Assembly (NCBI GenBank): GCA_964420975.1 | Contig: CAYQVH010000007.1 | Location: 1 to 64,000, forward strand | Source of the DNA: Accumulibacter sp964420975 | GTDB lineage: Bacteria; Pseudomonadota; Gammaproteobacteria; Burkholderiales; Rhodocyclaceae | Length of the DNA: 64,000 bases | Direction of reading: 5' to 3' | Shown here: positions 51,669 through 60,306 of the stretch, piece by piece | Layout of the letters: each line of letters begins with the position of its first letter | How positions within the stretch are numbered: position 1 is the stretch's first letter | Translations under genes and position numbers: made by a program | Notes under the pieces: model-generated | Told to the model about the DNA's origin: nothing | The model's input: the letters and a program-made list of their open reading frames with translations, nothing else | Databases searched by the model: none

Positions 51669-54600
51669 ATGAACGAACTGCACCGCGCCGTCAAACTGCT
51701 GCAACCGCACATGAGCGACGATGAGCGAGACACTTGGCTGACGCTCGCTTTCGCCGACCAGCGCGCAATCTACGATGCGATCGAGCGCAGCGGCGCGGCG
51801 GCGCACTTTACGGTGCGCTGCGTGCGCACCCTGATCAACCGTGGCTGCGTCGGTTCGCGGCACGCGCTCGCGCTCTTGCTGGCGGTCGTCGCCGAAGGCG
51901 CCGGGAGTGAGCGGCAGGCGGAGTTCCGCGCGTTGATCGAAGAACTCGACGCGACGTGTGTGAGGCGTGACGTCCCGCCCGTGGCGCCGGCCGAGCAACC
52001 GACACGTTCGACGATCCTGCTGCTCGCCGCGAACCCCGCCAACACGCAGTGTCTGGCACTTGACGAAGAAGCGCGGCAGATCGAGCAGAAAATCCGCGCC
52101 GCCGCCTATCGCGACGAGCTCGACCTGCGCACAGCCTGGGCGGTGCGGCCCGATGACCTGCTACAGTACCTGAATCAGTACCGCCCGCATGTCGTTCATT
52201 TCAGCGGCCACGGCGAGCAGCAGGCGATCGTACTCGACGACGATTCGGGCCAGGGCCAGCCGGTCAGCGGCCACGCGCTGCGCGCGCTGTTCGCCTTGCA
52301 CCGCGAACGCGTCCGCCTCGTGGTGTTGAACGCGTGCTACTCGATGGCACAGGCGCAGGCGATCGTCGAGGAAGTCGACTGCGCGGTCGGGATGAACACC
52401 ACGGTCGGCGACCGTGCGGCGATCGTCTTTGCGGCCGCGTTCTACCGCAAGCTCGGTTTCGGCGCCTCGGTGGCGGCAGCGTTTGCCGAAGCGCGCGTCG
52501 CGCTGCTGCTCGAAGGAATCGGCGAGGAGAACACGCCCGAGCTGCTCGTGCGGACGGGTGTCGATGCCGGCAGCGTTTACCTTGCCGGGCGCGCACGTCA
52601 CGCGGTGATTCTCCCCGGCGGCGGCAACCCGCCCGCGCTGTCCGCAAGTGCAGGGCAGCGCATCCCCCGCCACTCGCCCGGCAACCTCGACGACTACCGG
52701 CGTTCGCGCGTCGCCGAATGGTCGCAGCCGCGCTACGCGCTCGACCGCCGCTTCACGCGGCTGACGCTGCTGCTCGACCAGGGACCCGATGCGCAAGGCG
52801 TGCGCTGGCAGGCGCAGGCGCGTCGCGAGCCGTACTCCGACCTGCGCGAAGTCCTCGCCGAAACGGACGCAGCGCCCGCGCTCGTGTTGCTCGGACCGCC
52901 GGGTTGCGGCAAGAGCACGCTGCTGCGCCGGCTCGAACTCGACCTCGCGCTCGACGCACTGCGCGGCAGCGGCGCGGCGCGGGTCAGCTTCTTCGTCCCG
53001 CTCAACCGCCACCGCGCGGCACGCCCGAGTGCCGTCGAACCGGCTCCGCGCGAGTGGCTGGCGCAGGAATGGGAACGGCGCTACCCCGTGCTGCCGCCGT
53101 TTGACGAACTGCTCGCGAGCGGCACACTCGTCCTGCTGCTCGACGCGATCAACGAAATCCCGCACACCGACGCCGCCGACTATCGCCGGCGCATCGCCGA
53201 ATGGCGCGACTTTCTCGCCGATCTGCCGGCGGGAACGCGGGCGATCGTCTCCTGCCGCAGCCTCGACTACAGCGCGTCGCTGTCGACGCGCGAGCTGGGG
53301 GTGCCGCACGTGCGCGTCGAAGCGCTCAGCGACGCGCAGGTCGAAGCGTTCCTGAGACTCTACCGCCCCGAGCGCGCCGCCGCGCTCTGGCAGCAACTGC
53401 GTGGTACGCGACAGCTCGACCTGTTCCGCTCGCCCTACTACCTCAGACTGCTACTCGCGCAGGACGGCGACACGCCGCTGAACGGACGCGCCGCTCTCTT
53501 TACAGGTTTCGTCCGCCAGTGCCTCGAACGCGAGATCGACGCCGACAACCCGCTGTTCCGCCCCGAATTCCTGCTTTCGGCGCGCGATCACCAGCGCTGC
53601 GTGCAGCGCGACTGGCGCCAGCCGCTCGAACTGCCGGAACAGGGCGTACTGCTGCCCGCCCTCGGCCGCTTCGCGTACGCGCTGCAGGCGCGCCGCGCGC
53701 CGGGCGAGGCGTCGCTCGTGCGCGTGCCCTACGACGACGCGTTGGCGCTGCTCGGAACGCCGGCCAGCGACCTCTTGCACGCCGGTGTCGCGCTGCAGGT
53801 GCTCGAAGTGCAGTCGGACGACGTCTTCTACGTCCATCAACTGCTGCAGGAGTACTTCGCCGCGCGCGTCGTCGCCCGCGAAACGCACTTCGCGCTGGCC
53901 GCCAGCGCCTGGCGTGCCGGCGAAATGACGCCGACGTTGCCCGAAGTCGTCGCCAGCCTGGCCGACTCCGACCCACTGCCGGCGGCGCCGGCGACCGGCT
54001 GGGAAGAGACCTTCGTTCTCGCCAGCGCGCTGGCGGCGAATCCCGAATCCTTCATCAGCGCGCTGCTGGCGGTGAACCTGCCGCTCGCCGGCCACTGCGC
54101 GGCGCAGCCCGAGCTGCCGATCTCGCGCAGCCTGCGCCAGCGGCTGCAGCAGGGGCTGATCGAACGCAGCCGTGATCCAGCCGCCGACCTGCGCGCACGC
54201 ATCGCCGCCGCACGTGCGCTCGGCCAGCTCGGTGACCCGCGCTACGAGCGCCGCCGCGGGCCGCACGGCGACTACCTGCTGCCGCCGGTCGTTGAGATCC
54301 CGGCGGGAACATACCGCATAGGCAGCGACGAGGGGCTGTACAACGATGAGGCGCCGGAACATCCGGTGACCCTCGCCGCGTTCGCGATCGGCCGCTTTCC
54401 GGTGACCAACGCCGAGTGGCGATTGTTCGTCGAAGCCGGCGGTTACGACGACGAGCGCTGGTGGCAGGGCGAAGTCGCAAAGCGCTGGCAGCGCGGCGAA
54501 GGAACCGGCGAGGGGCCGAAAGGACGGTGGCGCCGAGATTTCCGCTACGTGCGCGAGAATCCGGAATGGGCGGAGCGCGAGTTGCGCGACGGGCGGATCA

Positions 54601-55229
54601 CCACCCAGCAAGCCGAATTCTGGGAAGAAATCCGCAAGATGCCGGACGACGACTTCGAGGATTTGCTGACGAGGCGGTACCCCGGCGGCCGCCAGAGCGA
54701 GCCCGCGTTCTGGAACGACCCGGCGTACAACGACCTGAGCCAGCCGGTCGTCGGCGTCTGCTGGTACGAAGCGCGCGCCTACTGCGCGTGGCTGAGCGCG
54801 CAGAGCGGGCAGCCCTGGCGGCTGCCGAGCGAGGCCGAGTGGGAAGCCGCCGCCCGCGGTCCGGCCGCGCGGTGTTACGCCTGGGGCGAGGAGTTCGACT
54901 CGGCGCGGTGCAACACGTTCGAGAGCCATCTTCGCATGGTGACGCCGGTCGGCGTCTTCCCTGACGGCGATACGTCCGAAGGGGTCGCCGACATCACTGG
55001 CAACGTCTGGGAATGGATGAGCAGCGCATACGAAAGGTACCCCTACGCTGCAGATCTCGAGCGCGGAGATCCCGAACGAATGGGTGCCCGGCGCGTGGTC
55101 CGCGGTGGTTCCTGGGACAACGACCGTGTCCGCGCGCGCGGCGCCTACCGCTACCACGCCGATCCCGGCCACCGGGACGACAGCCTGGGTTTGCGGTTGG
55201 TGTGTTTCTCCCCCATCCAGAAACGCTGA
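51669..55229 (+). CDS. EAD-CHAT protease-NACHT-FGE conflict-system protein
   Basis: 1186 residues in four parts. Residues 1-100 are an all-helical effector-associated-like domain also found in the next gene. Residues 115-305 are a CHAT caspase-like protease with His181 (HFSGHG) and Cys223 (LNACYS). Residues 340-830 are a NACHT/STAND NTPase and helical region (Walker A GPPGCGKST at 409-417, Walker B LLLDAINE). Residues 870-1186 are an FGE-sulfatase/C-type-lectin-like domain ending RGGSWDNDRVRARGAYRYH. The order sensor, switch and protease suggests a ligand-triggered death effector. The last 40 codons look diversified (see the variable-region entries). Cytoplasmic; no signal peptide. Confidence 0.92.
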   Translation: MNELHRAVKLLQPHMSDDERDTWLTLAFADQRAIYDAIERSGAAAHFTVRCVRTLINRGCVGSRHALALLLAVVAEGAGSERQAEFRALIEELDATCVRRDVPPVAPAEQPTRSTILLLAANPANTQCLALDEEARQIEQKIRAAAYRDELDLRTAWAVRPDDLLQYLNQYRPHVVHFSGHGEQQAIVLDDDSGQGQPVSGHALRALFALHRERVRLVVLNACYSMAQAQAIVEEVDCAVGMNTTVGDRAAIVFAAAFYRKLGFGASVAAAFAEARVALLLEGIGEENTPELLVRTGVDAGSVYLAGRARHAVILPGGGNPPALSASAGQRIPRHSPGNLDDYRRSRVAEWSQPRYALDRRFTRLTLLLDQGPDAQGVRWQAQARREPYSDLREVLAETDAAPALVLLGPPGCGKSTLLRRLELDLALDALRGSGAARVSFFVPLNRHRAARPSAVEPAPREWLAQEWERRYPVLPPFDELLASGTLVLLLDAINEIPHTDAADYRRRIAEWRDFLADLPAGTRAIVSCRSLDYSASLSTRELGVPHVRVEALSDAQVEAFLRLYRPERAAALWQQLRGTRQLDLFRSPYYLRLLLAQDGDTPLNGRAALFTGFVRQCLEREIDADNPLFRPEFLLSARDHQRCVQRDWRQPLELPEQGVLLPALGRFAYALQARRAPGEASLVRVPYDDALALLGTPASDLLHAGVALQVLEVQSDDVFYVHQLLQEYFAARVVARETHFALAASAWRAGEMTPTLPEVVASLADSDPLPAAPATGWEETFVLASALAANPESFISALLAVNLPLAGHCAAQPELPISRSLRQRLQQGLIERSRDPAADLRARIAAARALGQLGDPRYERRRGPHGDYLLPPVVEIPAGTYRIGSDEGLYNDEAPEHPVTLAAFAIGRFPVTNAEWRLFVEAGGYDDERWWQGEVAKRWQRGEGTGEGPKGRWRRDFRYVRENPEWAERELRDGRITTQQAEFWEEIRKMPDDDFEDLLTRRYPGGRQSEPAFWNDPAYNDLSQPVVGVCWYEARAYCAWLSAQSGQPWRLPSEAEWEAAARGPAARCYAWGEEFDSARCNTFESHLRMVTPVGVFPDGDTSEGVADITGNVWEWMSSAYERYPYAADLERGDPERMGARRVVRGGSWDNDRVRARGAYRYHADPGHRDDSLGLRLVCFSPIQKR

Positions 55230-55266
55230 CCACTGTCATTCTGATCTCTGGCAACTCTGGTCCACT
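55086..55266 (+). repeat. Putative diversity-generating-retroelement variable region 1
   Basis: This block at the 3' end of the CHAT-NACHT-FGE gene repeats at 57075-57255 without any indel (offset 1989). Within codons 55116-55184 nine codons differ between the two copies. All nine are NNC codons changed only in their first or second base (for example GAC/GGC, CGC/AAC, CAC/TCC). The following 33 bases (55185-55217) are identical. This is the footprint expected when AAC codons of a template are mutagenised at adenines. Confidence 0.7.
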
Positions 55267-55351
55267 GAAACGCCGCCCGCCTCGCGTACGACTCGCGTCG
55301 CCGGCGTAGTAGAGTGCGCAGCGCAAGGGTTTCTCGGCGGAGGGGAAAGCG

Positions 55352-57218
55352 ATGCAGTTCCTGGAACGGGCGACGGCGCTGCTGCAGCCGCTGCTCGACG
55401 AAGAGCGGCGTGGCCGGCTGCTGACGCTGGCGTTCTTCGAGTCGCAGCGCGCGATTTTTGACGCGATCGCGCAGAGCGGCGCGACCGATGTGTTTACGGT
55501 CGACTGCGTACGCCGGCTGCTCGCGTTGGGCTGCGTCGGGGGGCGGCACGCGTTGTCCTTGCTGCTGGCCGTCGCTGCCGACGAGTACGCCGGAGACGCA
55601 CGCCGCCAGGCCGAATTTGCCGCGCTGATGCGCGAGCTCGACGCGCAATGCCGCTGCAGCGAAACCGGCGACGCGCCGTATCGTGGCCTGCAGGCGTTCG
55701 GCGAGGAAGACGAGCGCTTCTTTTTCGGTCGCGAGAGCTACACACGAGAACTGCTCGCCGCGGTCGAGCGTCGCGCATTCGTCGCCGTGCTCGGCGCTTC
55801 CGGCAGCGGCAAGTCTTCGCTCGTGCAGGCCGGACTGCTGCCGGCGCTGCGGCGCCAGGGTGGATGGGCGGTACTCACCTTGCGTCCGGGGGCCGAACCG
55901 TGGCGCAGCCTCGCCGGCTGTCTGCTCGCAGCGATCGACGGCGAAGCCGCAGCCGGCGAAGGCGTATCGCGGCTGCGGGCGATTGGCGACCTGGCCAACG
56001 ATCTGGCTCCTGAACACGCCGGTGAGGCGCGTGCGGCGCGCGTTGGTGTGCCACACCTGGTCGACGCCGTGCTCGGGAAGCGGCCGGATTGCCGGCGGCT
56101 GCTGCTCGTCGTCGACCAGTGGGAGGAACTCTACACGTACCGCGAGACGAGCGCGGCGACCGCGGCGGCTTTCGCGGACTGTCTGCTCGCGGCGACGGCG
56201 AGCGCGCCGCTCCACGTCGTGCTGACGCTGCGCGCCGACTTCACCGGCCGGTGCGCTCGAGCACCGGCCGCTGCGCAACCAGCTGCAGCAGGCGACGGTC
56301 TTCCTCGGCGGGATGACGCGCGCCGAGCGCGAGCAGGCGATCAGCGGTCCGGCGCGGGTCGCCGGACTGCGCTTCGAGGCCGGGCTGGTCAGTCGTCTGC
56401 TCGACGACGCCGAAACGCCGCACGCGCTGCGCGCGACGATCGGCGACCGCCTCGCGCTGTTGCCCGGCGGCGACCCGCGAGCAGGCGTCGGCGTCGACGC
56501 GGACGGGCTGCCGGATATCGTCTGGCAAGCGATTCCCGGTGGCGAGGTCGAACTCGAAGTCGAGGCGAGCGGCTGGCTGCGGCGCTGGCGTGGCCGGCCG
56601 CGTTTTTCCGTCGAGCCGTTCTACCTTGCGCGCTATCCGGTGACTGTCGCGCAATGGCGCGCGTTTCTTGATGCACCCGATGGCTACGAAAAGTGGATTC
56701 GCGCGCGTTTCGGCGCTCCGCCGGGGCTGCAACGCGGGCGCGACAATCAGCCGGCGGTCAACGTCTGCTGGTGGGAAGCGATCGCCTACTGCCAGTGGCT
56801 GAGCGACAGGCTTGGCTTTGCGGTGTACCTGCCGAGCGAATGGCAGTGGCAGCACGCCGCGACGAGCGGTGAGGCGCGCAACGAATACCCCTGGGGAGCA
56901 GCGTGGCAGGAGGGGCGTGCGAATACCGTCGACAGCGAACTCGGCCGCATCGTCGCCGTCGGGTTGTACCCGCTGGGCGTCTCGGCGCAGGGGGTTTTCG
57001 ATCTGGCCGGCAACACCTGGGAGTGGTGCCTGAACGCGTTCGACACTCCGGCCGACGTGACGCTCGAAGGAAACGCCCGGCGCGTGGTGCGCGGTGGTTC
57101 CTGGGGCAGCTTCCGTGTCAACGCGCGCGGCGCCTACCGCTTCCACGACGATCCGGGCTCCCGGAACCACAGCCTGGGTTTGCGGTTGGTGTGTTTCTCC
57201 CCCATCCTGAAACGCTGA
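55352..57218 (+). pseudogene. EAD-STAND NTPase-FGE protein interrupted by a frameshift
   Basis: Residues 1-98 match the N-terminal domain of the previous gene (QRAIFDAIAQSGA and GCVGGRHALSLLLAVAA). A STAND-type NTPase follows with Walker A GASGSGKSS (148-156), LLLVVDQWEEL and LTLRADFTGR. At base 56252 one extra T breaks the frame. In the +1 frame the family sequence continues as ALEHRPLRNQLQQATVFLGG and then FGE (VEIP-like start, RGGSWGSFRVNARGAYRFH end). After LLDDAE the usual STAND helical part is missing, so there may also be an internal deletion. Either a real lesion, a programmed shift or a read error. Confidence 0.85.
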
Positions 57219-57255
57219 CCGCTGCCACTCTGATCTCAGGCAACTCTGGTCCACT
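57075..57255 (+). repeat. Putative diversity-generating-retroelement variable region 2
   Basis: Partner of the block at 55086-55266. The encoded tip reads RGGSWGSFRVNARGAYRFH here against RGGSWDNDRVRARGAYRYH in the other copy. Apart from one synonymous change (CCG for CCC), every difference inside codons 57105-57173 is in the first two positions of an NNC codon. Similarity continues past the stop codon for about 37 bases. Confidence 0.7.
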
Positions 57256-57264
57256 GGAACTCTG

Positions 57265-57289
57265 AAACGCCGCGTAGCGGCGTTTTTTT
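57265..57289 (+). terminator. Intrinsic terminator after the FGE gene
   Basis: AAACGCCGC-GTA-GCGGCGTTT forms a perfect 9-bp stem with a 3-base loop and runs into TTTTTTT. It ends the plus-strand conflict genes and, read from the other side, can also stop transcription arriving from the caspase gene. Confidence 0.88.
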
Positions 57290-57353
57290 GGCAAGCGCCG
57301 CACGAATTACCCAAGCACCGCCTGCCGCCTTGCCCGCCGCCCGAGCGGCCGGC

Positions 57354-60296
57354 TCAGCGCTGGCCGAGGACGAGCGGAAAATCGGGGACGCCGCTGGGGA
57401 CGATGGTCACCGGCGACTGCGCGCCTTCGGTCAGCGCCTTGACGCGTTCCGAGACGTAGAGGTCGAGCATCTTGTGCGTGATGCGGCCCGATTTGTTGTA
57501 GTCGGCCTTGCCGCGCAGGCCTTCGAGAATCGCCTTGGTAAAGGCTCCGTTGCCCCAGTCCGGGGATTCCTGCGCATACTGGCGGCCGGTCGCCGCGGCG
57601 AAAACGATGACGCCGTTGTCGGCGCTCGACAGCTCGTTGATCACCGCCGTCGTGTCGAGCCGCAACGAACGCGTGCCGGTGCCGAGCACGTTGCCCGAAT
57701 GGCAGGTGTCGATGAAGAACATCGCCTTGCCCGGCAGCGAAACGAGCGTGTTGCGGATTTCGGTGAAGATGACGCCGGTGCGTTTCAAGGCCTTGATGTT
57801 GACGTCCTGTGGCAGGAAGTAATACGTGCCGTCGGCGTCGTTGACGCCATGCCCGGCGATGAACACCAGCGCGACGTCGCGCGCGGTCAGCTCGCGCCGG
57901 ATCCACTCGAGCCCGTCGAGCACGTCGTCGCGCTTGGCGCTGCCGTCGGTGAGCAGGCGGACCGAAACCTTGCGGTAGAGGCCACCCTCCTGCGTCTTGA
58001 AGAAGTTCGACAGGTCGGTCGAGTCCTTGGCCGCGAACTCGAGCTGGATCGAGGGGTCCTGGTACTTGCTGACGCCTACGGCGAGGACGTAGAGCGCCGG
58101 CCGCAGGTCGACGCTGGACGGCGTGCTCGCCGCGACCTCTGGCGCTGCCGCCGGCTTCTTGAGCGCAAAGACGGCTTCCGGCGAGACGCCATGCTTGTTC
58201 TCGGCAAAGAGCAGGATCTGCGCGTCGAGCCCCGGTTGGGGAATTGGCACTTCGTAAATCACTTCGTCACGGCTGCTGTCGGAGCGCGTCGCACGCAGCG
58301 CCGAAAGGGCAGGCAGTGCGACCGGCTGGCCGTTGATGCGGGCGCGGATTTTCGTCGTCGGCGCATCGGCCGGTGCGCGAACCGCGAGCTGCAGCCGGAT
58401 TTCGCCGCTGCCGGCGGTATTGACGCGGTCTGGCGTGAGAATGCGTACGCTCGGCGGCAACTTTTCGCGGATCGCCTGGGGTGCCGGCGTCGCCGCGGCC
58501 GGTGGTGAAACGGCGGCGAGCTTGCTGCCGCTGGGTTTGCCGACGAGCTCACTGATCTGTTCGGGTTGGTAGTACTCGGCGCGGAAGTGCGACACCGGGT
58601 AGAAATCCGCCGCCTGCGCCGGGCCGCGGTCGACCTGCCAGCCGACGAGGTTCTCGCCTCCGGGGCTGGCGGCAAACTGCCCTGACGGAGTCCACATCAC
58701 CCAACGCTTGCCGTCAGCCAGCGGGAAGAGGGCGAGTTGCTCGCTGCCATCGTGCTGCCGGTACCAGCGCAAGGTGCCGTCGCTGAAGCCGGCGACGACC
58801 CAGCGGCCGTCGTCGCTGAGATTGACCTGCCACGGCGTGGCGGCTGCCGCGTGGCTCCAGAGCAGGGTGCCGTTGCGGTCGTAGAGGCGAATACGGGTGT
58901 TGGTGGCGATTGCGACCCGGCTGCCGTCGCGTGCGACGCTGGTTGACAGCGACCATTCGCCGCGGTCGAGCAGCAAGACCTTGCCGCTGATCGACGGATT
59001 CTGACGTTCGAACCAGTTGTCGACCACCGTTTTGCCGGCGCTGATCCGCGGCGCCTGCCAGTCGCGACCTGACCGCGCCCAGGCTAGCTGGCGGGTGTCG
59101 AACGCGTCGCTCGTCCGGCCGGGACGTGCCTCCTGGAAGGCGATCGCCGCGCCGTCGCCACTGAGGCGGAAACGGCTGCGCTGGTTGCGGTAGTCGAGCA
59201 GGCTGCTGCCGGCGCTGATCTGCGCCTGGCCGTTTTCGGCGACGACACCCCAGGCAGGGTCAGCCGAGCTGTAGCCCAGGCGACCGTCGGTCATCGTCCG
59301 CAACGCGGTGATCGTGTTGCGCGCCACCGGCCAGACGACCGGCTCGCCCTCGCCGCTGGCCGGCCAACTGAGGATCGCAAATTGGCCTTTTTCGGTGCTC
59401 CAGCTGCCGGCGGCGTGGATCCGCTGGCCATCGGCCGACCAGGCGACCGCGCCGAGGCCGCGGCCGAGGCTGCCGCGGGCGGGCGACAGCGTCTTGCGCG
59501 CTTTCAGCGTCTTGGTGTCGAAGAGCGTGACGCTGCCCTGATCCGAAGCGCCGGCAGCAATCGTCTGGCCATCAGGCGCGAAAGCGAGGCCGAAAGGGAC
59601 GCCGGTGCCTGTCGGCAGTCCCCGCCGCAGCAGCTTGAGCCCTTTGGCCGTCGGCTCGTAGGTTCGAATCAGGCCGTCGGCGCTGCTGACGGCGAGCAGC
59701 TTGCCATCGGCAGACCACGCAGTCGCATGGACTTCCTGCTCGTAATCGGGGTCGCCTTCGAGCGCCTGGGCTTTGCTCCAGCCGTCGCTGCCCTGGTAGA
59801 GGCGAACGCCGTTTCTGCCCCAGAGGCCGACGGCGAGTTGCCTGCCGTCGGGCGAAAACGAGAGATGGGTGACGACGTCGGGCAGCCCGGTGATGCGATG
59901 GACGATCTGCCCGTCGCTGCGGCGGACGAGATAGAGATCGTTGCTGACCGTCCAGCCGGCGGTGGCGAAGACGGCACCGTCGGGCGTCATCGCCACGGCG
60001 TAGAGTTTGCCGTCGTTCCCGGGGGCAGACGGTGGGCGGAAGACGGCCAGCTGGCCGCCGCCGACGGCGTCCCAGACGCGTGCGGTCTTGTCTTCGGACG
60101 CGGTGACGAGGTAATTGCCGCCGTCGTCACCCCCCAGCGCGCGGATCGGCGCGACGTGCGCGCCGGTTTCGATGCGTAGCGTCGGCGGTGACTCGCTGGC
60201 GTGCAGCCCGGCGGCGCACGCCATGCAAACGCCGATCAGCAGCGGCCGGGTGAGGGCGCGTTCAAGAACGTGCCAAAGCCGGCGACGGATCGTCAT
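57354..60296 (-). CDS. WD40 repeat-caspase (C14) protein, exported
   Basis: This 980-residue protein begins with a signal peptide (about 30 residues, LIGVCMACAAGLHA). WD40-like repeats follow to about residue 570 (ASEDKTARVWDAVGGGQL, FSPDGRQLAVGLW, WSADGKLLAVSSADGLIRTY). A beta-sandwich linker and a C-terminal caspase-like protease domain come next, with His816 (FIAGHGVN) and Cys865 (FIDTCHSGN). The WD40 propeller is a likely ligand or protein sensor and the protease the effector. Export would place it in the periplasm, unlike the CHAT protein. It is co-transcribed with the lipoprotein gene 10 bases upstream. Confidence 0.9.
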   Translation of the reverse strand: MTIRRRLWHVLERALTRPLLIGVCMACAAGLHASESPPTLRIETGAHVAPIRALGGDDGGNYLVTASEDKTARVWDAVGGGQLAVFRPPSAPGNDGKLYAVAMTPDGAVFATAGWTVSNDLYLVRRSDGQIVHRITGLPDVVTHLSFSPDGRQLAVGLWGRNGVRLYQGSDGWSKAQALEGDPDYEQEVHATAWSADGKLLAVSSADGLIRTYEPTAKGLKLLRRGLPTGTGVPFGLAFAPDGQTIAAGASDQGSVTLFDTKTLKARKTLSPARGSLGRGLGAVAWSADGQRIHAAGSWSTEKGQFAILSWPASGEGEPVVWPVARNTITALRTMTDGRLGYSSADPAWGVVAENGQAQISAGSSLLDYRNQRSRFRLSGDGAAIAFQEARPGRTSDAFDTRQLAWARSGRDWQAPRISAGKTVVDNWFERQNPSISGKVLLLDRGEWSLSTSVARDGSRVAIATNTRIRLYDRNGTLLWSHAAAATPWQVNLSDDGRWVVAGFSDGTLRWYRQHDGSEQLALFPLADGKRWVMWTPSGQFAASPGGENLVGWQVDRGPAQAADFYPVSHFRAEYYQPEQISELVGKPSGSKLAAVSPPAAATPAPQAIREKLPPSVRILTPDRVNTAGSGEIRLQLAVRAPADAPTTKIRARINGQPVALPALSALRATRSDSSRDEVIYEVPIPQPGLDAQILLFAENKHGVSPEAVFALKKPAAAPEVAASTPSSVDLRPALYVLAVGVSKYQDPSIQLEFAAKDSTDLSNFFKTQEGGLYRKVSVRLLTDGSAKRDDVLDGLEWIRRELTARDVALVFIAGHGVNDADGTYYFLPQDVNIKALKRTGVIFTEIRNTLVSLPGKAMFFIDTCHSGNVLGTGTRSLRLDTTAVINELSSADNGVIVFAAATGRQYAQESPDWGNGAFTKAILEGLRGKADYNKSGRITHKMLDLYVSERVKALTEGAQSPVTIVPSGVPDFPLVLGQR

Positions 60297-60306
60297 CGCC
60301 GACCCA

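Noticed and set aside
53451..55172. Long minus-strand open frame of 573 codons
   Set aside because: It is antisense to the NACHT-FGE part of the conflict protein, with no recognisable domain.
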